Source of the DNA: Mayamaea pseudoterrestris
Taxonomy: Eukaryota > Bacillariophyta > Bacillariophyceae > Sellaphorales > Sellaphoraceae
NCBI GenBank assembly: GCA_027923505.1
Contig: BROI01000009.1
Location: 1,024,188-1,088,187, forward strand
DNA length: 64,000 nt
Direction of reading: 5' to 3'
Below, one piece after another: positions 51,744 through 61,021 of this stretch (position 1 is its first letter; every line of letters begins with the position of its first letter). The notes under the pieces are model-generated. The model saw only the letters and a program-made list of their open reading frames with translations. It ran no database searches and had not been told where the DNA came from. The translations under genes and the position numbers were made by a program.

Positions 51744-52919
51744 CTACATGAACCCACGCCGACTGCGAAACGAATCATGCTTGGATGTTCGTGACTGCTG
51801 CGCCAAGGCCGCCGCATCCGCTTCCTGCACGACTCGAAACTTGTCCACGTATGACTGGCAGGCATCCACCGCGTGACATAGGGCCGCCAAATGTTCCACC
51901 GAACAATTCCACGTTGCTGTTGCAGTTGCCGCTGTAGTAGTGATGGCATCACAATCTCCTTGACGCGAAGACTGCGCCAATGGACCCATATGCAGCAACA
52001 CCGACTGTATTTTGCGAAGCAACGAAAAGGGAAAAACTGCTGTAGTGGCATTCTCAGCATGCTCCGTCTGCACCTTGATCAAAAACGCTTCCAACAAAGA
52101 GACTCGTTCCTGAATGGCTTGCAGCGAGTGCGACAGCTCCGTAGCATGATGCTGAAAGCGACGGTCGGGTGGTTGCAAGACTGCCAACGTTCCAGCAGCA
52201 CCTGCAACTTGCTGCTGCGGCTGGTCGCGCATGACGCGCTCCACGGCGATGCGCTCCGCGTCGGCCGTGTCCAGGTGCCAATGCTCGCAGGCTTGCAGCA
52301 CGTGATTGTTGCATAGTTGGTAGAGCGTAAACGGCAAGTCGTCATCGTCCTTGGTGTTTTCCTCGTGTGGAGCTACTGATTCGTTCATTGCTGCCGCCTT
52401 CTTCTTATCTGTATTTGCAGCTGCTGCTTCCAAGACGCAGTAGACAAACTGACATGCCTGGTAATGTTGCTGCAGCTTGATGGTCAACTCCAAGTCCGTC
52501 TTGGTTGGTTCCGCGTTGCTATTGACAACGCGATACCATCCCACCACCTGCAAGTCTGGATAAACGGCTTGGTGCAGCGAGACTTGCGTCTTGGCTGTTT
52601 CCGAAGCGTCGGTAGGAATATCGTCAGCGTCATTGATTTGTAAACAATATTGATTGTCGTTGCCTAGTCTTCCAAACAGTAGTCCAACGACTGGATCCGA
52701 CCGAGCCAGCGGAGAACCACCGAGGGAAATGCGCGTGTACTGGTCGCTCATGTTCACAATGGCGAGCGGATGAATGGAAATGTTCATCGCGTCATCAAAC
52801 GTAGCAGGAGGATCGATTTCCATGCTAGTAAAAGTAGTCATGCTTACATGCAAGGACGGACAGGGAGAGAATAGAGGAAAGAAGTGAAAAGGATCCTTCG
52901 TTTGCTTCTTGTGCTCCAT
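51744..52919 (-). CDS. COPS6: COP9 signalosome subunit 6
   Basis: A 391-residue MPN-domain protein, likely the CSN6 subunit of the COP9 signalosome that removes NEDD8 from cullins. Visible blocks: ISIHPLAIVNMSDQYTRI, PVVGLLFGRL, DLQVVGWYRV, and DTADAERIAVERVMRD, close to the ETxEAERIGVDHV block of CSN6. The metal-binding JAMM motif is absent, as expected for this non-catalytic subunit. A Gln/Ala/Asp-rich insert lies near residues 165-190 and the tail is helical. The first ATG (52919) adds 26 residues before MTTFTSMEIDPP, which is the other possible start. It is divergent to the palmitoyltransferase gene. Confidence 0.85.
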   Translation of the reverse strand: MEHKKQTKDPFHFFPLFSPCPSLHVSMTTFTSMEIDPPATFDDAMNISIHPLAIVNMSDQYTRISLGGSPLARSDPVVGLLFGRLGNDNQYCLQINDADDIPTDASETAKTQVSLHQAVYPDLQVVGWYRVVNSNAEPTKTDLELTIKLQQHYQACQFVYCVLEAAAANTDKKKAAAMNESVAPHEENTKDDDDLPFTLYQLCNNHVLQACEHWHLDTADAERIAVERVMRDQPQQQVAGAAGTLAVLQPPDRRFQHHATELSHSLQAIQERVSLLEAFLIKVQTEHAENATTAVFPFSLLRKIQSVLLHMGPLAQSSRQGDCDAITTTAATATATWNCSVEHLAALCHAVDACQSYVDKFRVVQEADAAALAQQSRTSKHDSFRSRRGFM

Positions 52920-53256
52920 GCGATGGTGGCGCGGCGCGGCGTTCGTGAAAAGAAAAGCATGATAACCGCTACGACACAGTCGCGGAAGCTATTCATGCAA
53001 CAAGTCATCCATGCGCTTCGTCACAATGGCGGTCCTCCGCGCGACGCAAACGCTTGGACAATTTCGGCGAGCACACTACAGCAGCTAGTTGCTTAAAGAG
53101 ACCTCTACGAGTCTCACGGTGCAGTCGAACAAGCGGCAAAGCAGTGAAAACGTGACAACACCAGCTACAGTTAATTTTTGGAACGAGCTATCAACAGCTT
53201 TCTTTGACGAAACCCTTCACATTTCAACACTCTTACACTCTCATATATATCGCAAC
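52920..53256. promoter_or_regulatory. Shared upstream region of CSN6 and the palmitoyltransferase
   Basis: 337 bp between divergent start codons. A TATA-like run (TCATATATATCGC) lies within 25 bp of the palmitoyltransferase ATG at 53257, close for a TATA box and perhaps untranslated leader. Confidence 0.4.
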
Positions 53257-54171
53257 ATGGGACGATCCAACGTTTGTGGAATTGGAACATCCTTTGACGC
53301 AAAACACTGGCTGTCGCTGGATCCATGCGGCTTTTTCGGAATATCACTCAGTTGGGGCGTTCACCTTTACGCCCTCGTCACAATCTTTTTGTTGCTGCTC
53401 AGCAACTCCAACGTGTCACTCGTGTTGTTTGCCTTTGGATACATGCCGTGCAGTATACTGGCCATGACTTCGCTATACATGGCGTCAACGACGAATCCAG
53501 GAGCCGTTCCCATGGGTGCGCGACCGCTCGTCACGGTGCGGCCGTCACAGTCAGCAGCATCCAATGGCAGCTCGAACGCTTCGTCACGCCACCGACCAAC
53601 GCGCCGCTGCCACAAGTGCCACGACAATTTCAAGCCGGCAAGAGCGCACCACGACAGTGTCACGGGACGATGCATCGTCAAGTTTGATCACTACTGTCCC
53701 TGGGTCAACAATAGCATTGGAGCGCTCAATCACAAGTTCTTTTGTCTGTTTTTATTTTATACAGCCGTTTGCTGCTTGATGAGTCTTTTTCTGCTGGCAG
53801 TGCGAGCGTATCAGTGTAGTAATTTAGTGCCGGAAAATGCGGAACAAGTGGCATCGCATGGTGCCGCCATCTCTATGTCGCAAGCCGAACGCGTCACACC
53901 CGACGAGCGTCGTTGGCTGGCAACCTTGGGACCACCAAACCATTTGCTATACGCCGAGTGCAGCGACTTTTACGACAATTACTATATTTGGGCACTGGCC
54001 GGATCCAGTATCTTGTTCTTTCTGTTTACGAGTGTCATGAGCTGCGAGCAGCTGGACGCGATTGCCACGGGACGGAGCAAGATTGCTCGCATGAAGGTGG
54101 GTGTCGGACAAGGGGGTACCGAGTATGTTTGCGTCAGTGAGGAATTCAACGAAATGTTTGGAGGCGACTAG
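53257..54171 (+). CDS. DHYC-type palmitoyltransferase (zDHHC family), ends at an in-frame TAG
   Basis: S-acyltransferase with four membrane segments: two before the cysteine-rich domain (WGVHLYALVTIFLLLLS; LVLFAFGYMPCSILAMTS) and two after (FFCLFLFYTAVCCLMSLFLL; YIWALAGSSILFFLFTSVM). The start is the ATG at 53257; upstream frame lacks an ATG. The active site is DHYC (residues 144-147, catalytic Cys147). Zinc site 1 is kept (Cys118, Cys121, His132, Cys139), but all four ligands of zinc site 2 are replaced (Asp133, Thr136, Tyr146, Ser153). The product is 304 residues and stops at TAG (54169-54171) right after NEMFGGD. The same frame continues open to 54516 with PRGMKKVVLGYDWDETF, which looks like the natural C-terminal tail. 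DHYC enzymes are known (yeast Akr1). Confidence 0.88.
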   Translation: MGRSNVCGIGTSFDAKHWLSLDPCGFFGISLSWGVHLYALVTIFLLLLSNSNVSLVLFAFGYMPCSILAMTSLYMASTTNPGAVPMGARPLVTVRPSQSAASNGSSNASSRHRPTRRCHKCHDNFKPARAHHDSVTGRCIVKFDHYCPWVNNSIGALNHKFFCLFLFYTAVCCLMSLFLLAVRAYQCSNLVPENAEQVASHGAAISMSQAERVTPDERRWLATLGPPNHLLYAECSDFYDNYYIWALAGSSILFFLFTSVMSCEQLDAIATGRSKIARMKVGVGQGGTEYVCVSEEFNEMFGGD

Positions 54172-54516
54172 CCCAAGCCAAGTTGGCACTGGTATCTGCC
54201 AATGCAAGTGGTCTTTCCGCGGGGCATGAAAAAGGTGGTTTTGGGTTATGACTGGGATGAAACGTTTGATGCTGTTCCGTATCGAGACGCTGATGATGAT
54301 GAGGAGGAGGATGAAAGCAGCAGTCAGCAGCTTGACGGTGATAATGATGAGGAAAGCGGTCTGCAAATGACGGCTGCCTTGTCGTTGCCGCAGCAACCAA
54401 GGAGAAAAAGCATGGGATCAAGGGAGGCATCAACAGGCTCGGTGCATAGCTTGTCGGCTGATGGACTGAATCGAAGAAGGCATGACTCTGGAGACAGTCG
54501 CCTGCAGATTGTTTGA
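54172..54516 (+). other. In-frame C-terminal extension after the TAG stop
   Basis: 114 codons in the frame of the palmitoyltransferase, separated from it only by TAG. It begins PKPSWHWYLPMQVVFPRGMK, goes on through YDWDETFDAVPY, then an acidic DDDEEEDE run and a Ser/Arg-rich tail with RRKS and RRRHDS phosphosite-like words. The first 40 residues look structured and conserved rather than untranslated. No GT-AG intron that removes the stop without losing conserved coding sequence was found. Confidence 0.6.
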
Positions 54517-54676
54517 GCGCGAACGATCCATTTTTGTGTGTAGTGAGTGTGGCAATGACTACAAAGAAACTAAATGTACAAGAGGTTAAGAGTAAAATAT
54601 CCTTAGATTGACGAATAGCTAGGCTATTAGGTGACCTTCCCCGTCGACGAGCAAGAAAAACATGACGAGCCTGCAC

Positions 54677-56861
54677 CTAGGGCTCAACGGCAGTAGCCTG
54701 GTTGGTCGGACTTTGCGCAACGGCAATGGTCGATTCCGTCTCTTCCTCGTTCATGTCCACGTCATCTTCCGCAACATTGTCAATAATCTTGGGGCGACTG
54801 TGGGCGCTGCGGCTGAGGGACGCATCCTTGTCGCGCTTGGGGTAAGCCAAGGCGTACAAGAGATCCAAGTGCTTGGACGACTGCTGCGACAACTGTCCAG
54901 GAGTTGGAAGCGAGCGCATGACTTCGTCGCGCGTGCGACGAGTCACCGTCCTGGTGACCATTCCCGTTGCGCCGTCCGTTACGCAAACGTCACCCTCGGT
55001 GCTTCCAATCGAGCGGTCATCAGCTTCATCCTCCTCGTCCTGCTGAGACCCTGCGGCTCCCGAGCGACGAACGGCCCGAAGCAAACGGCGGTTCCACTTG
55101 TTGACAACTTTCATCGAAATCATGGAACGGCCAAGGCGAAACTGAACCGGCTGTGAAGCCGTCAGCATTAATGGTCGTCGGAGATACAAGTAGGAGCCAT
55201 TGGATGACCCGGCATCCGTAAAGATAAACTCCCCATTCTTGAACTTGATCGACGCATGACGCGCCGAGACGGTGCGATAATCAAGCACCATGTCCGAACC
55301 AGACGAACGACCAAGTAAAAGCGGCCTCGTCGAGTTGCGGCCGTCCGGCTTGAGCAAGGTGCTAAATGACAGCTGGAAGCGCGTGTTGAAGAGACGCTGT
55401 GCCATTTCATGCTTCGTTGCGACGAGGAGCGACACATAGGGCGGCTCTAACGATGACTTGAACAGCTTGACCTGACGCCCGTCGCTCAATTTAAAGTCCG
55501 ACTTGAACGTGCTCTTGCAGACCGAGCACGTCGCGTCAACCGACGAAAGAAAGCAAATCTGATTGTCCGCTTCCGCAGTGTGCCACTTGCGAAGACACTC
55601 CACGTGAACGTATTTGGTATCACCGCTGCACTTGCATGGGGCTGCGAAAATTGATAAAATGTACAAGTCATGGTTAGCCACGTGTTGCGACTGGAAAGGC
55701 AATGACAAGGCATCTCATACTTACTAATCATGGGATTTGTCTCCGAATCTTCCTCGTCAAAACACATGTAGCAAACCGGATTGTCGCCCTCATGATGCAA
55801 ATGCGCCGTCGGCGGTGACTTCTCCTTGCGCTCGCGGTGACCCCCCTCATCCTCCATGGAATCATCCGAGTTTTCTCCGTCAGTTTCCTGCAGATCCAAA
55901 AAGCCGCCATTGGAGTTGGTCGTATCCTTCATAATCTTTTGAATCTTTTCCTCCGACAAGACATGATTCTCGACTCCATCATGCGTCTCAATGACGACAA
56001 CGCCAACGCTTCCAACCCGCAAAAAGTCTCCAACTTGCAGAGTATGCGTCGCCGGCGGATGCTTGCGATCCCCCAGCAACCGGCATGTTCCCGAGTGACG
56101 ACTAAAGGCTTCGGGCGCTGGAACCACCCAAAAGTTTTTGGTATGCGTCGTCACCAAGAGCTGGCAGGCTCGCGTGTCGCTCAGTTCGTAGCGCTGCACC
56201 TTGCGGCCAATGTGCATGGCATACTCGGCGCCAAGGTCGACCGATGGAGCGCGGTTGCGTCCACTGCCCTGAATGAGGCAACCTTCCGGTTTGATGGTAA
56301 AGCCAGTGTACTTCTTCTTGCCGTTCTGACTATTGTTGCAAGGGTAAACCCGGACTTCGACCTGTAGAATTTCATGTGATCGTTAGTAAGTGTCACTGGA
56401 GAATTAAAAATGCGCGCATACCAAAGCCACTCGTTATGCATACATACCTGCGTATCCAGTCTCGAATTGATTTCCGACGCTGGATTAATGCAGCGCACCG
56501 GCGACGGATGGTCGCGCTGCTGCGGCGGACGTCCTCGGGGCGACTCCTTGCCAGCAGCAGCCGCCGCCTCCTCTTCCAGCGAAAGGTCGGCCAAGTCGCG
56601 GCTCAAACCATGATGGTCGACATTGCCGTCATACTCTCTCGTTCTCGCGGCAGATTCGGCATTGCTCATGCTTGCATCAATGGCTGGAAATTCGTCCTCT
56701 TGGACATTGAAACCATGCTCCGCAACGTCGCCTTGGGCTAAATGGCCCTCCTCCTCCTCCACTTCCATCTCGTCTGGCATTTGCTCGCTCATTGGCGCAA
56801 CAGGCGCAGGAATCGCTGGCGACTGCGAATCGCTGACATTGGGACTGTTCGACTCCGTCAT
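54677..56861 (-). CDS. RING-CH (RINGv) and FHA domain protein, putative E3 ligase
   Basis: Three exons on the minus strand: 56861-56448, 56361-55725 and 55641-54677, with introns of 86 and 83 bp (donors GTATGT and GTAAGT, acceptors TCTACAG and TTCGCAG); 671 residues. The first 110 residues are acidic and low complexity. Then an FHA-like region (GCLIQGSGRNRAPSVDLG, ACQLLVTTHTKNFWVV, HTLQVGDFLRVGSVGVVVIE), a C4HC3 RING-CH (CYMCFDEE ... TPCKCSG ... YVHVECLRKW ... CSVCKS) formed across intron 2, and a clear C-terminal FHA domain (LLLGRSSGSDMVL, SARHASIKF, DAGSSNGSYLYL). FHA binds phosphothreonine; RING-CH recruits E2. Unlike MARCH ligases there are no transmembrane helices, so it is likely soluble. 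Confidence 0.88.
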
Positions 56862-57464
56862 GATGCTGCTGCAATGGGCGTATTCGTATAATATTGGTGA
56901 GAAATGTTCAGTCCAGCTAAAAATTGGCGCGATTCAGACTTTCCGGCAAACCAGCGGCTGCCAATGCACTCGAAATTTTTCATGTGCAAGCCAATGGACT
57001 CTTTCTTCCAATGAACAATGACATACCTCCAAAAATCAGTGTATTCGTATGAGATATATATTATAGCAAGAGATGATGAACTGTGTCAACTTTTGAAACA
57101 GACGGCAGCGGCTCCAACGCCGGGGATGACTGGCGGTTGCCTTGGAGTCGCAACGATCGCTCTCACGTTGGGAAAGACCGCTGGGAGGATTATATACTTA
57201 GAGGTACCTGTTGTTCGCGTAGTGTTGCTACTGTACGAGGCGCGTCACTGGATGCGGGGTTACATGATGACGTCGACAAAGCCGAAACGGCTTCGTTTCT
57301 CTCGCGTTTTCACAAGGACGAATGACGACTCCACCTTCCGCGCGTGCGTCCATCCGCTCGACTCGACTCGCTCATCCGTGCTGATGCATTGAGTCGTCAA
57401 CGAAACAGAGCGAGCGGGACCACAAAGTCTAGCACGAAAGCGGAGGAGAGAGTTAGCTGACAGC
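56862..57464. promoter_or_regulatory. Divergent upstream region of the RING-CH/FHA and ArgRS genes
   Basis: 603 bp between start codons. Small frames exist but none has family features. TATA-like words (GAGATATATATTATAGC near 57051-57066, and GATTATATACTTAG near 57189) are present but far from either start. Confidence 0.4.
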
Positions 57465-59549
57465 ATGGTGGGAAGGTATCGCAGCAATTTACTAATGACA
57501 ATGGCGCTTGGCCTCATCCAATTTCGATCCGTCGTTTCAGCCTTTGGATTACGTACATCAAGTTCATCTCGTCGTTCCTTGCCTCGACGACCATTGGCCA
57601 CCAAGCCTTTCGTCGAAACAATCTCGTTGAAAGGAATCGAGTGGCTACAGGAAACGGTTGTGGAAACGCTTAATGAATTGTATGATCCAAACCAAGTGGC
57701 CCAGGCGAATCTGCTGAAAAAGAACAAGAAGCAACAAGATAACGACACAATGAGCCAAGCTGCTACACCAACGACTCCCCCTGAACTATCTCATTTACAA
57801 TCCTTTACCAAGCAGCAAGCCATGGTGACTCCTGCCACGAAACCAGAGTTTGGCGACTACCAAGTCAACGCCGCCATGGGCTTGGCCAAGGCGCTCCAAT
57901 TGTCGCCTCGAACCTGCGCGCAACAGATTGTGGCGGCGCTGCAACCAAAGATACTTGATTACATGACGGATCCAGAGATTGCTGGACCTGGTTTTGTCAA
58001 TCTAAAGTTCAAGCCAGACTACTTGACGAGGGCCGTGGCCAGCATGGCGCAACATGCGCAAGGACGCGTCGGTGTGCCGCGCACGAAGCAACCACTAACA
58101 ATTGTCGTGGACTACTCCTCACCCAACATTGCCAAGGAGATGCATGTGGGTCACTTACGGTCAACGATTATTGGAGATACCTTGGCCAACGTGTTGGAGT
58201 TTGTCGGACATGACGTTGTGCGGGTCAATCACGTTGGTGACTGGGGCACGCAGTTTGGCATGCTGGTGGAGCATTTACGAGACGAGTATCCTGCCGCCTT
58301 GAGCAAGGAGACCTCACAAGACGTTGACTTGGGTGACTTGGTGCAACTGTACAAGGCGGCCAAGAAACGGTTCGATGTAAATGACGACTTTAAAGTGAGA
58401 GCGCGCGAAGCCGTGGTCAAGCTGCAGGCGGGGGCAGCCGAGGAGCGGGCGGCGTGGGAGTCGCTGTGTTTGGCCAGTCAAAAGGAATATGAACAAATTT
58501 ACGAGCAACTCAACGTCAACAAGGGTTTGCAGGTGCGGGGTGAGTCGTTTTACAATCCATTCCTGCAGGGCGTCGTGGACGATTTAAAGAAGCAGGGACT
58601 GGCGGTCGAAAGTGACGGCGCCACTGTTGTCTATTTGGACGGCTACTCGAACAAGGATGGAGAACCATTGCCAGTCATTGTCCAAAAGACGGATGGTGGC
58701 TACAACTACGCCACGACAGATCTTGCGGCCATTCGTCATCGAACGCTCATGCCCAAGGCAGAGTCGGGTGAAAAAGCCCAGCGAGTCCTGTATGTGACGG
58801 ATGCTGGACAAGGCCAGCATTTTGACATGGTATTCAAGTGTGCACAGCTGGCTGGTTTCTGTGCTCCGGACGCATCGCTCGAGCATGTTCCGTTTGGCCT
58901 CGTGCAGGGTGAGGACGGAAAGAAGTTTGCAACTCGATCCGGCGAGACGGTCAAGCTGAAGGATCTTTTAAACGAAGCTGTTCGCATCGCAGGTGAAGAC
59001 ATGAGATCTCGATATGAGAATACAGCAGATAGCAATTTTCTGGAGCGATTAGACTCAGTGGCCCAGATTGTTGGAATTGGAGCAGTCAAGTACGCTGACT
59101 TGAGCATGAACCGCGAGTCAAACTATCGATTTAGCTATGCACGTATGCTAAGCCTGAATGGCAACACTGCACCATACATGCTGTACGCATACGCACGCAT
59201 TTGCGGCATTATACGAAAGGCGACTGGTCAAGACGATTCAAAACCCATTGTTTGGCCAGAAGCATCGGAAATAATCGTATCCCACGAATCTGAGATAGAT
59301 CTTGCTCGCAGTCTAGTTCGATTGCCCGATGTCATTGCAGACGTAGAGAAGGACCTGTACCCGAATCGGATGTGTGACTATCTATTTGAGACTTCTCAAA
59401 AGTTTAATCAGTTTTACGAAAATTGTTCCGTCAAAAATGCGGCCACGCCAGAGTTGAGGGACAGTCGTCTGTCGCTCTGCGTAGCAACGGCAGCAACCAT
59501 CAGAATGTTGATGAACTTGCTTGGACTAGAAGTCGTTGAAAAGTTATAA
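57465..59549 (+). CDS. Arginyl-tRNA synthetase with plastid bipartite targeting signal
   Basis: A class I aminoacyl-tRNA synthetase (694 residues) that charges tRNA-Arg. The N-terminus is a signal peptide ending VVSA before Phe (FGLRTSSSSRRSLPRR), followed by a Ser/Arg-rich transit peptide: the ASAF-type signal for secondary plastids. The ArgRS additional N-domain (EFGDYQVNAAMGLAK, PEIAGPGFVNLKF) follows, then the catalytic domain with VVDYSSPNIAKEMHVGHLRS (HIGH-like at about residue 227), NHVGDWGTQFG, YVTDAGQGQHFDMVF, and FATRSGETVKL in place of a strict KMSKS, as is usual in ArgRS. The anticodon-binding DALR domain ends it (LVRLPDVIADVEKD, LFETSQKFNQFYENC). Possible dual targeting to mitochondria cannot be judged here. 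Confidence 0.95.
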   Translation: MVGRYRSNLLMTMALGLIQFRSVVSAFGLRTSSSSRRSLPRRPLATKPFVETISLKGIEWLQETVVETLNELYDPNQVAQANLLKKNKKQQDNDTMSQAATPTTPPELSHLQSFTKQQAMVTPATKPEFGDYQVNAAMGLAKALQLSPRTCAQQIVAALQPKILDYMTDPEIAGPGFVNLKFKPDYLTRAVASMAQHAQGRVGVPRTKQPLTIVVDYSSPNIAKEMHVGHLRSTIIGDTLANVLEFVGHDVVRVNHVGDWGTQFGMLVEHLRDEYPAALSKETSQDVDLGDLVQLYKAAKKRFDVNDDFKVRAREAVVKLQAGAAEERAAWESLCLASQKEYEQIYEQLNVNKGLQVRGESFYNPFLQGVVDDLKKQGLAVESDGATVVYLDGYSNKDGEPLPVIVQKTDGGYNYATTDLAAIRHRTLMPKAESGEKAQRVLYVTDAGQGQHFDMVFKCAQLAGFCAPDASLEHVPFGLVQGEDGKKFATRSGETVKLKDLLNEAVRIAGEDMRSRYENTADSNFLERLDSVAQIVGIGAVKYADLSMNRESNYRFSYARMLSLNGNTAPYMLYAYARICGIIRKATGQDDSKPIVWPEASEIIVSHESEIDLARSLVRLPDVIADVEKDLYPNRMCDYLFETSQKFNQFYENCSVKNAATPELRDSRLSLCVATAATIRMLMNLLGLEVVEKL

Positions 59550-59679
59550 CGTACAGTTACTATTTTGTATTAACAGGTACTCCAACGTAGATTTGATGAT
59601 CGCAAGTTCCTCCAGAGTGAGCAACCAAAACCACATACACTCCACGTCAACAATCGTCGCAGGGACCCATCCAATGCAT

Positions 59680-60657
59680 TTAACCTGGAATAATCAATCG
59701 CTTCTTCTTCATTGCTTGCTCCACTACGTAATCGGCTTTTCCCTTATTCATCGTTTGCGCCAAGTACTCGAGACAATCCTCGTTCAATGTCTCGTCCAAA
59801 TCCTTGGTTGGATTGCAAACCAGCACCGCCGCGCCTTCCAGCTCTGCCTTTCCAACGATGATGCTACAAAAGTATCGTCCAACCGACGCCTTGGCCTTGG
59901 CCAGTTCCTTCATGGCTGTTGGAAACGAGTAGCGCTGTCGATGGTCGCGAATCAGCGGAATGACCATGACAATGCAGCAATCCGGTTTTCGCTCCAACAA
60001 CCCATCGACCAATTCCTTGGCGTAGTAAAAGTCGTTATCCTCATTGTATGGCGGGTCAATCAAAATGATATGCTGTCGATCGGATACTTCGTCACGAGGA
60101 ATGTAAAAGTCAATCGAAGCTGGATCGTACGCGCTGATTTTGCGAAAGTCGGCATCCTCGTACAAGCCTTCCACGTCGTCAACATTGACATCGGAGAGTC
60201 GATGAACGTCATTGTCCTGCATGAGTTCTCGGCTAAACAAGGCTGTTCCGGGGACAGTTTCGTTGCCAAACTCGGCGCGAAGTTTGTTGAGAAGAGCCAC
60301 ATACTTTTTGGTTGGAGCCGGAACGTTGGGTGCATTATTCTTTTCTACCATCTTGCCGGCGCCCTTGTAATATTCCTCTTTGACTCCATCGTGGACTCCC
60401 TGTGGACATTATTGGATGTTAAAATCAAGAACAGGTGAGAACTAATGCTGCTGTCGAATCATCGGTGCGATGAACCTGCTCTGTGACGACAACGGCATCG
60501 TTAAACGACTTACCGGTCCGGAATGGGTCTCTACTAATGTAACACCCTCAGGATGTTCGGCTTGGAAGGCTTTGACAACGGAAATGTAGACGACATTCTT
60601 CAAGACGTCCATAAAGTTGCCTGGAACATGCTCGTGCACGTAATTTGTCTCGGGCAT
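59680..60657 (-). CDS. RlmJ-like rRNA adenine-N6 methyltransferase
   Basis: Two exons: 60657-60514 and 60399-59680, with a 114-bp intron (donor GTAAGT, acceptor TCCACAG) joined in phase 0, giving 287 residues, near the usual length of bacterial RlmJ (about 280). The start is the ATG at 60657 (MPETNY). N-terminal VHEHVPGNFMDVLKNVVYISVV matches the family start (HAGNHADVLKH), then TLVETHSGPG and, near residue 163, ILIDPPYNED, the DPPY catalytic motif. Bacterial RlmJ methylates A2030 of 23S rRNA; the target here is unknown and may be organellar or cytosolic. No clear targeting peptide is seen. Confidence 0.88.
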
Positions 60658-61021
60658 GGTGATGCTGGAGATTGGTTGCTGCTGGTTTCTGATTGGTCTG
60701 ATGGGGATCACTGAGTAGGCAGGTTGACAATCAATCGCAACGACGATGGCTTCAAAAAGAGGTTTTTATCTCACGTTAGATCGCTCCTTAGATTCACTGT
60801 AGACAAGACGACAGGCAAGGCCATGTGTTGTGAGCATGGACGTGTTGTTGATCGTGCCGCAAGATGCAAGATCATCAATGACCCTCGCGCGCGAGAACTG
60901 TGACCGAATGTGTGTGTAACGGTGTGACAGTATCTTGTGAAATGGTGCGACAATACCCGGTACTCGAAGGACGACCACGACTTTTTCTTTCGATCATTCC
61001 TCGTCGACAAGCTTACTTACT
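60658..61021. promoter_or_regulatory. Divergent upstream region of RlmJ-like and BCD1 genes
   Basis: 364 bp between start codons of two ribosome-biogenesis genes. No gene seen and no confident promoter element. Confidence 0.4.

Noticed and set aside
53089-53256. Extension of the palmitoyltransferase N-terminus by 56 residues
   Set aside because: The extension starts only at TTG, has no conserved feature and contains TATA-like sequence near its end.
57018-57392. A 124-codon plus-strand frame upstream of the arginyl-tRNA synthetase
   Set aside because: No recognisable domain, and it lies in the divergent promoter; likely chance.
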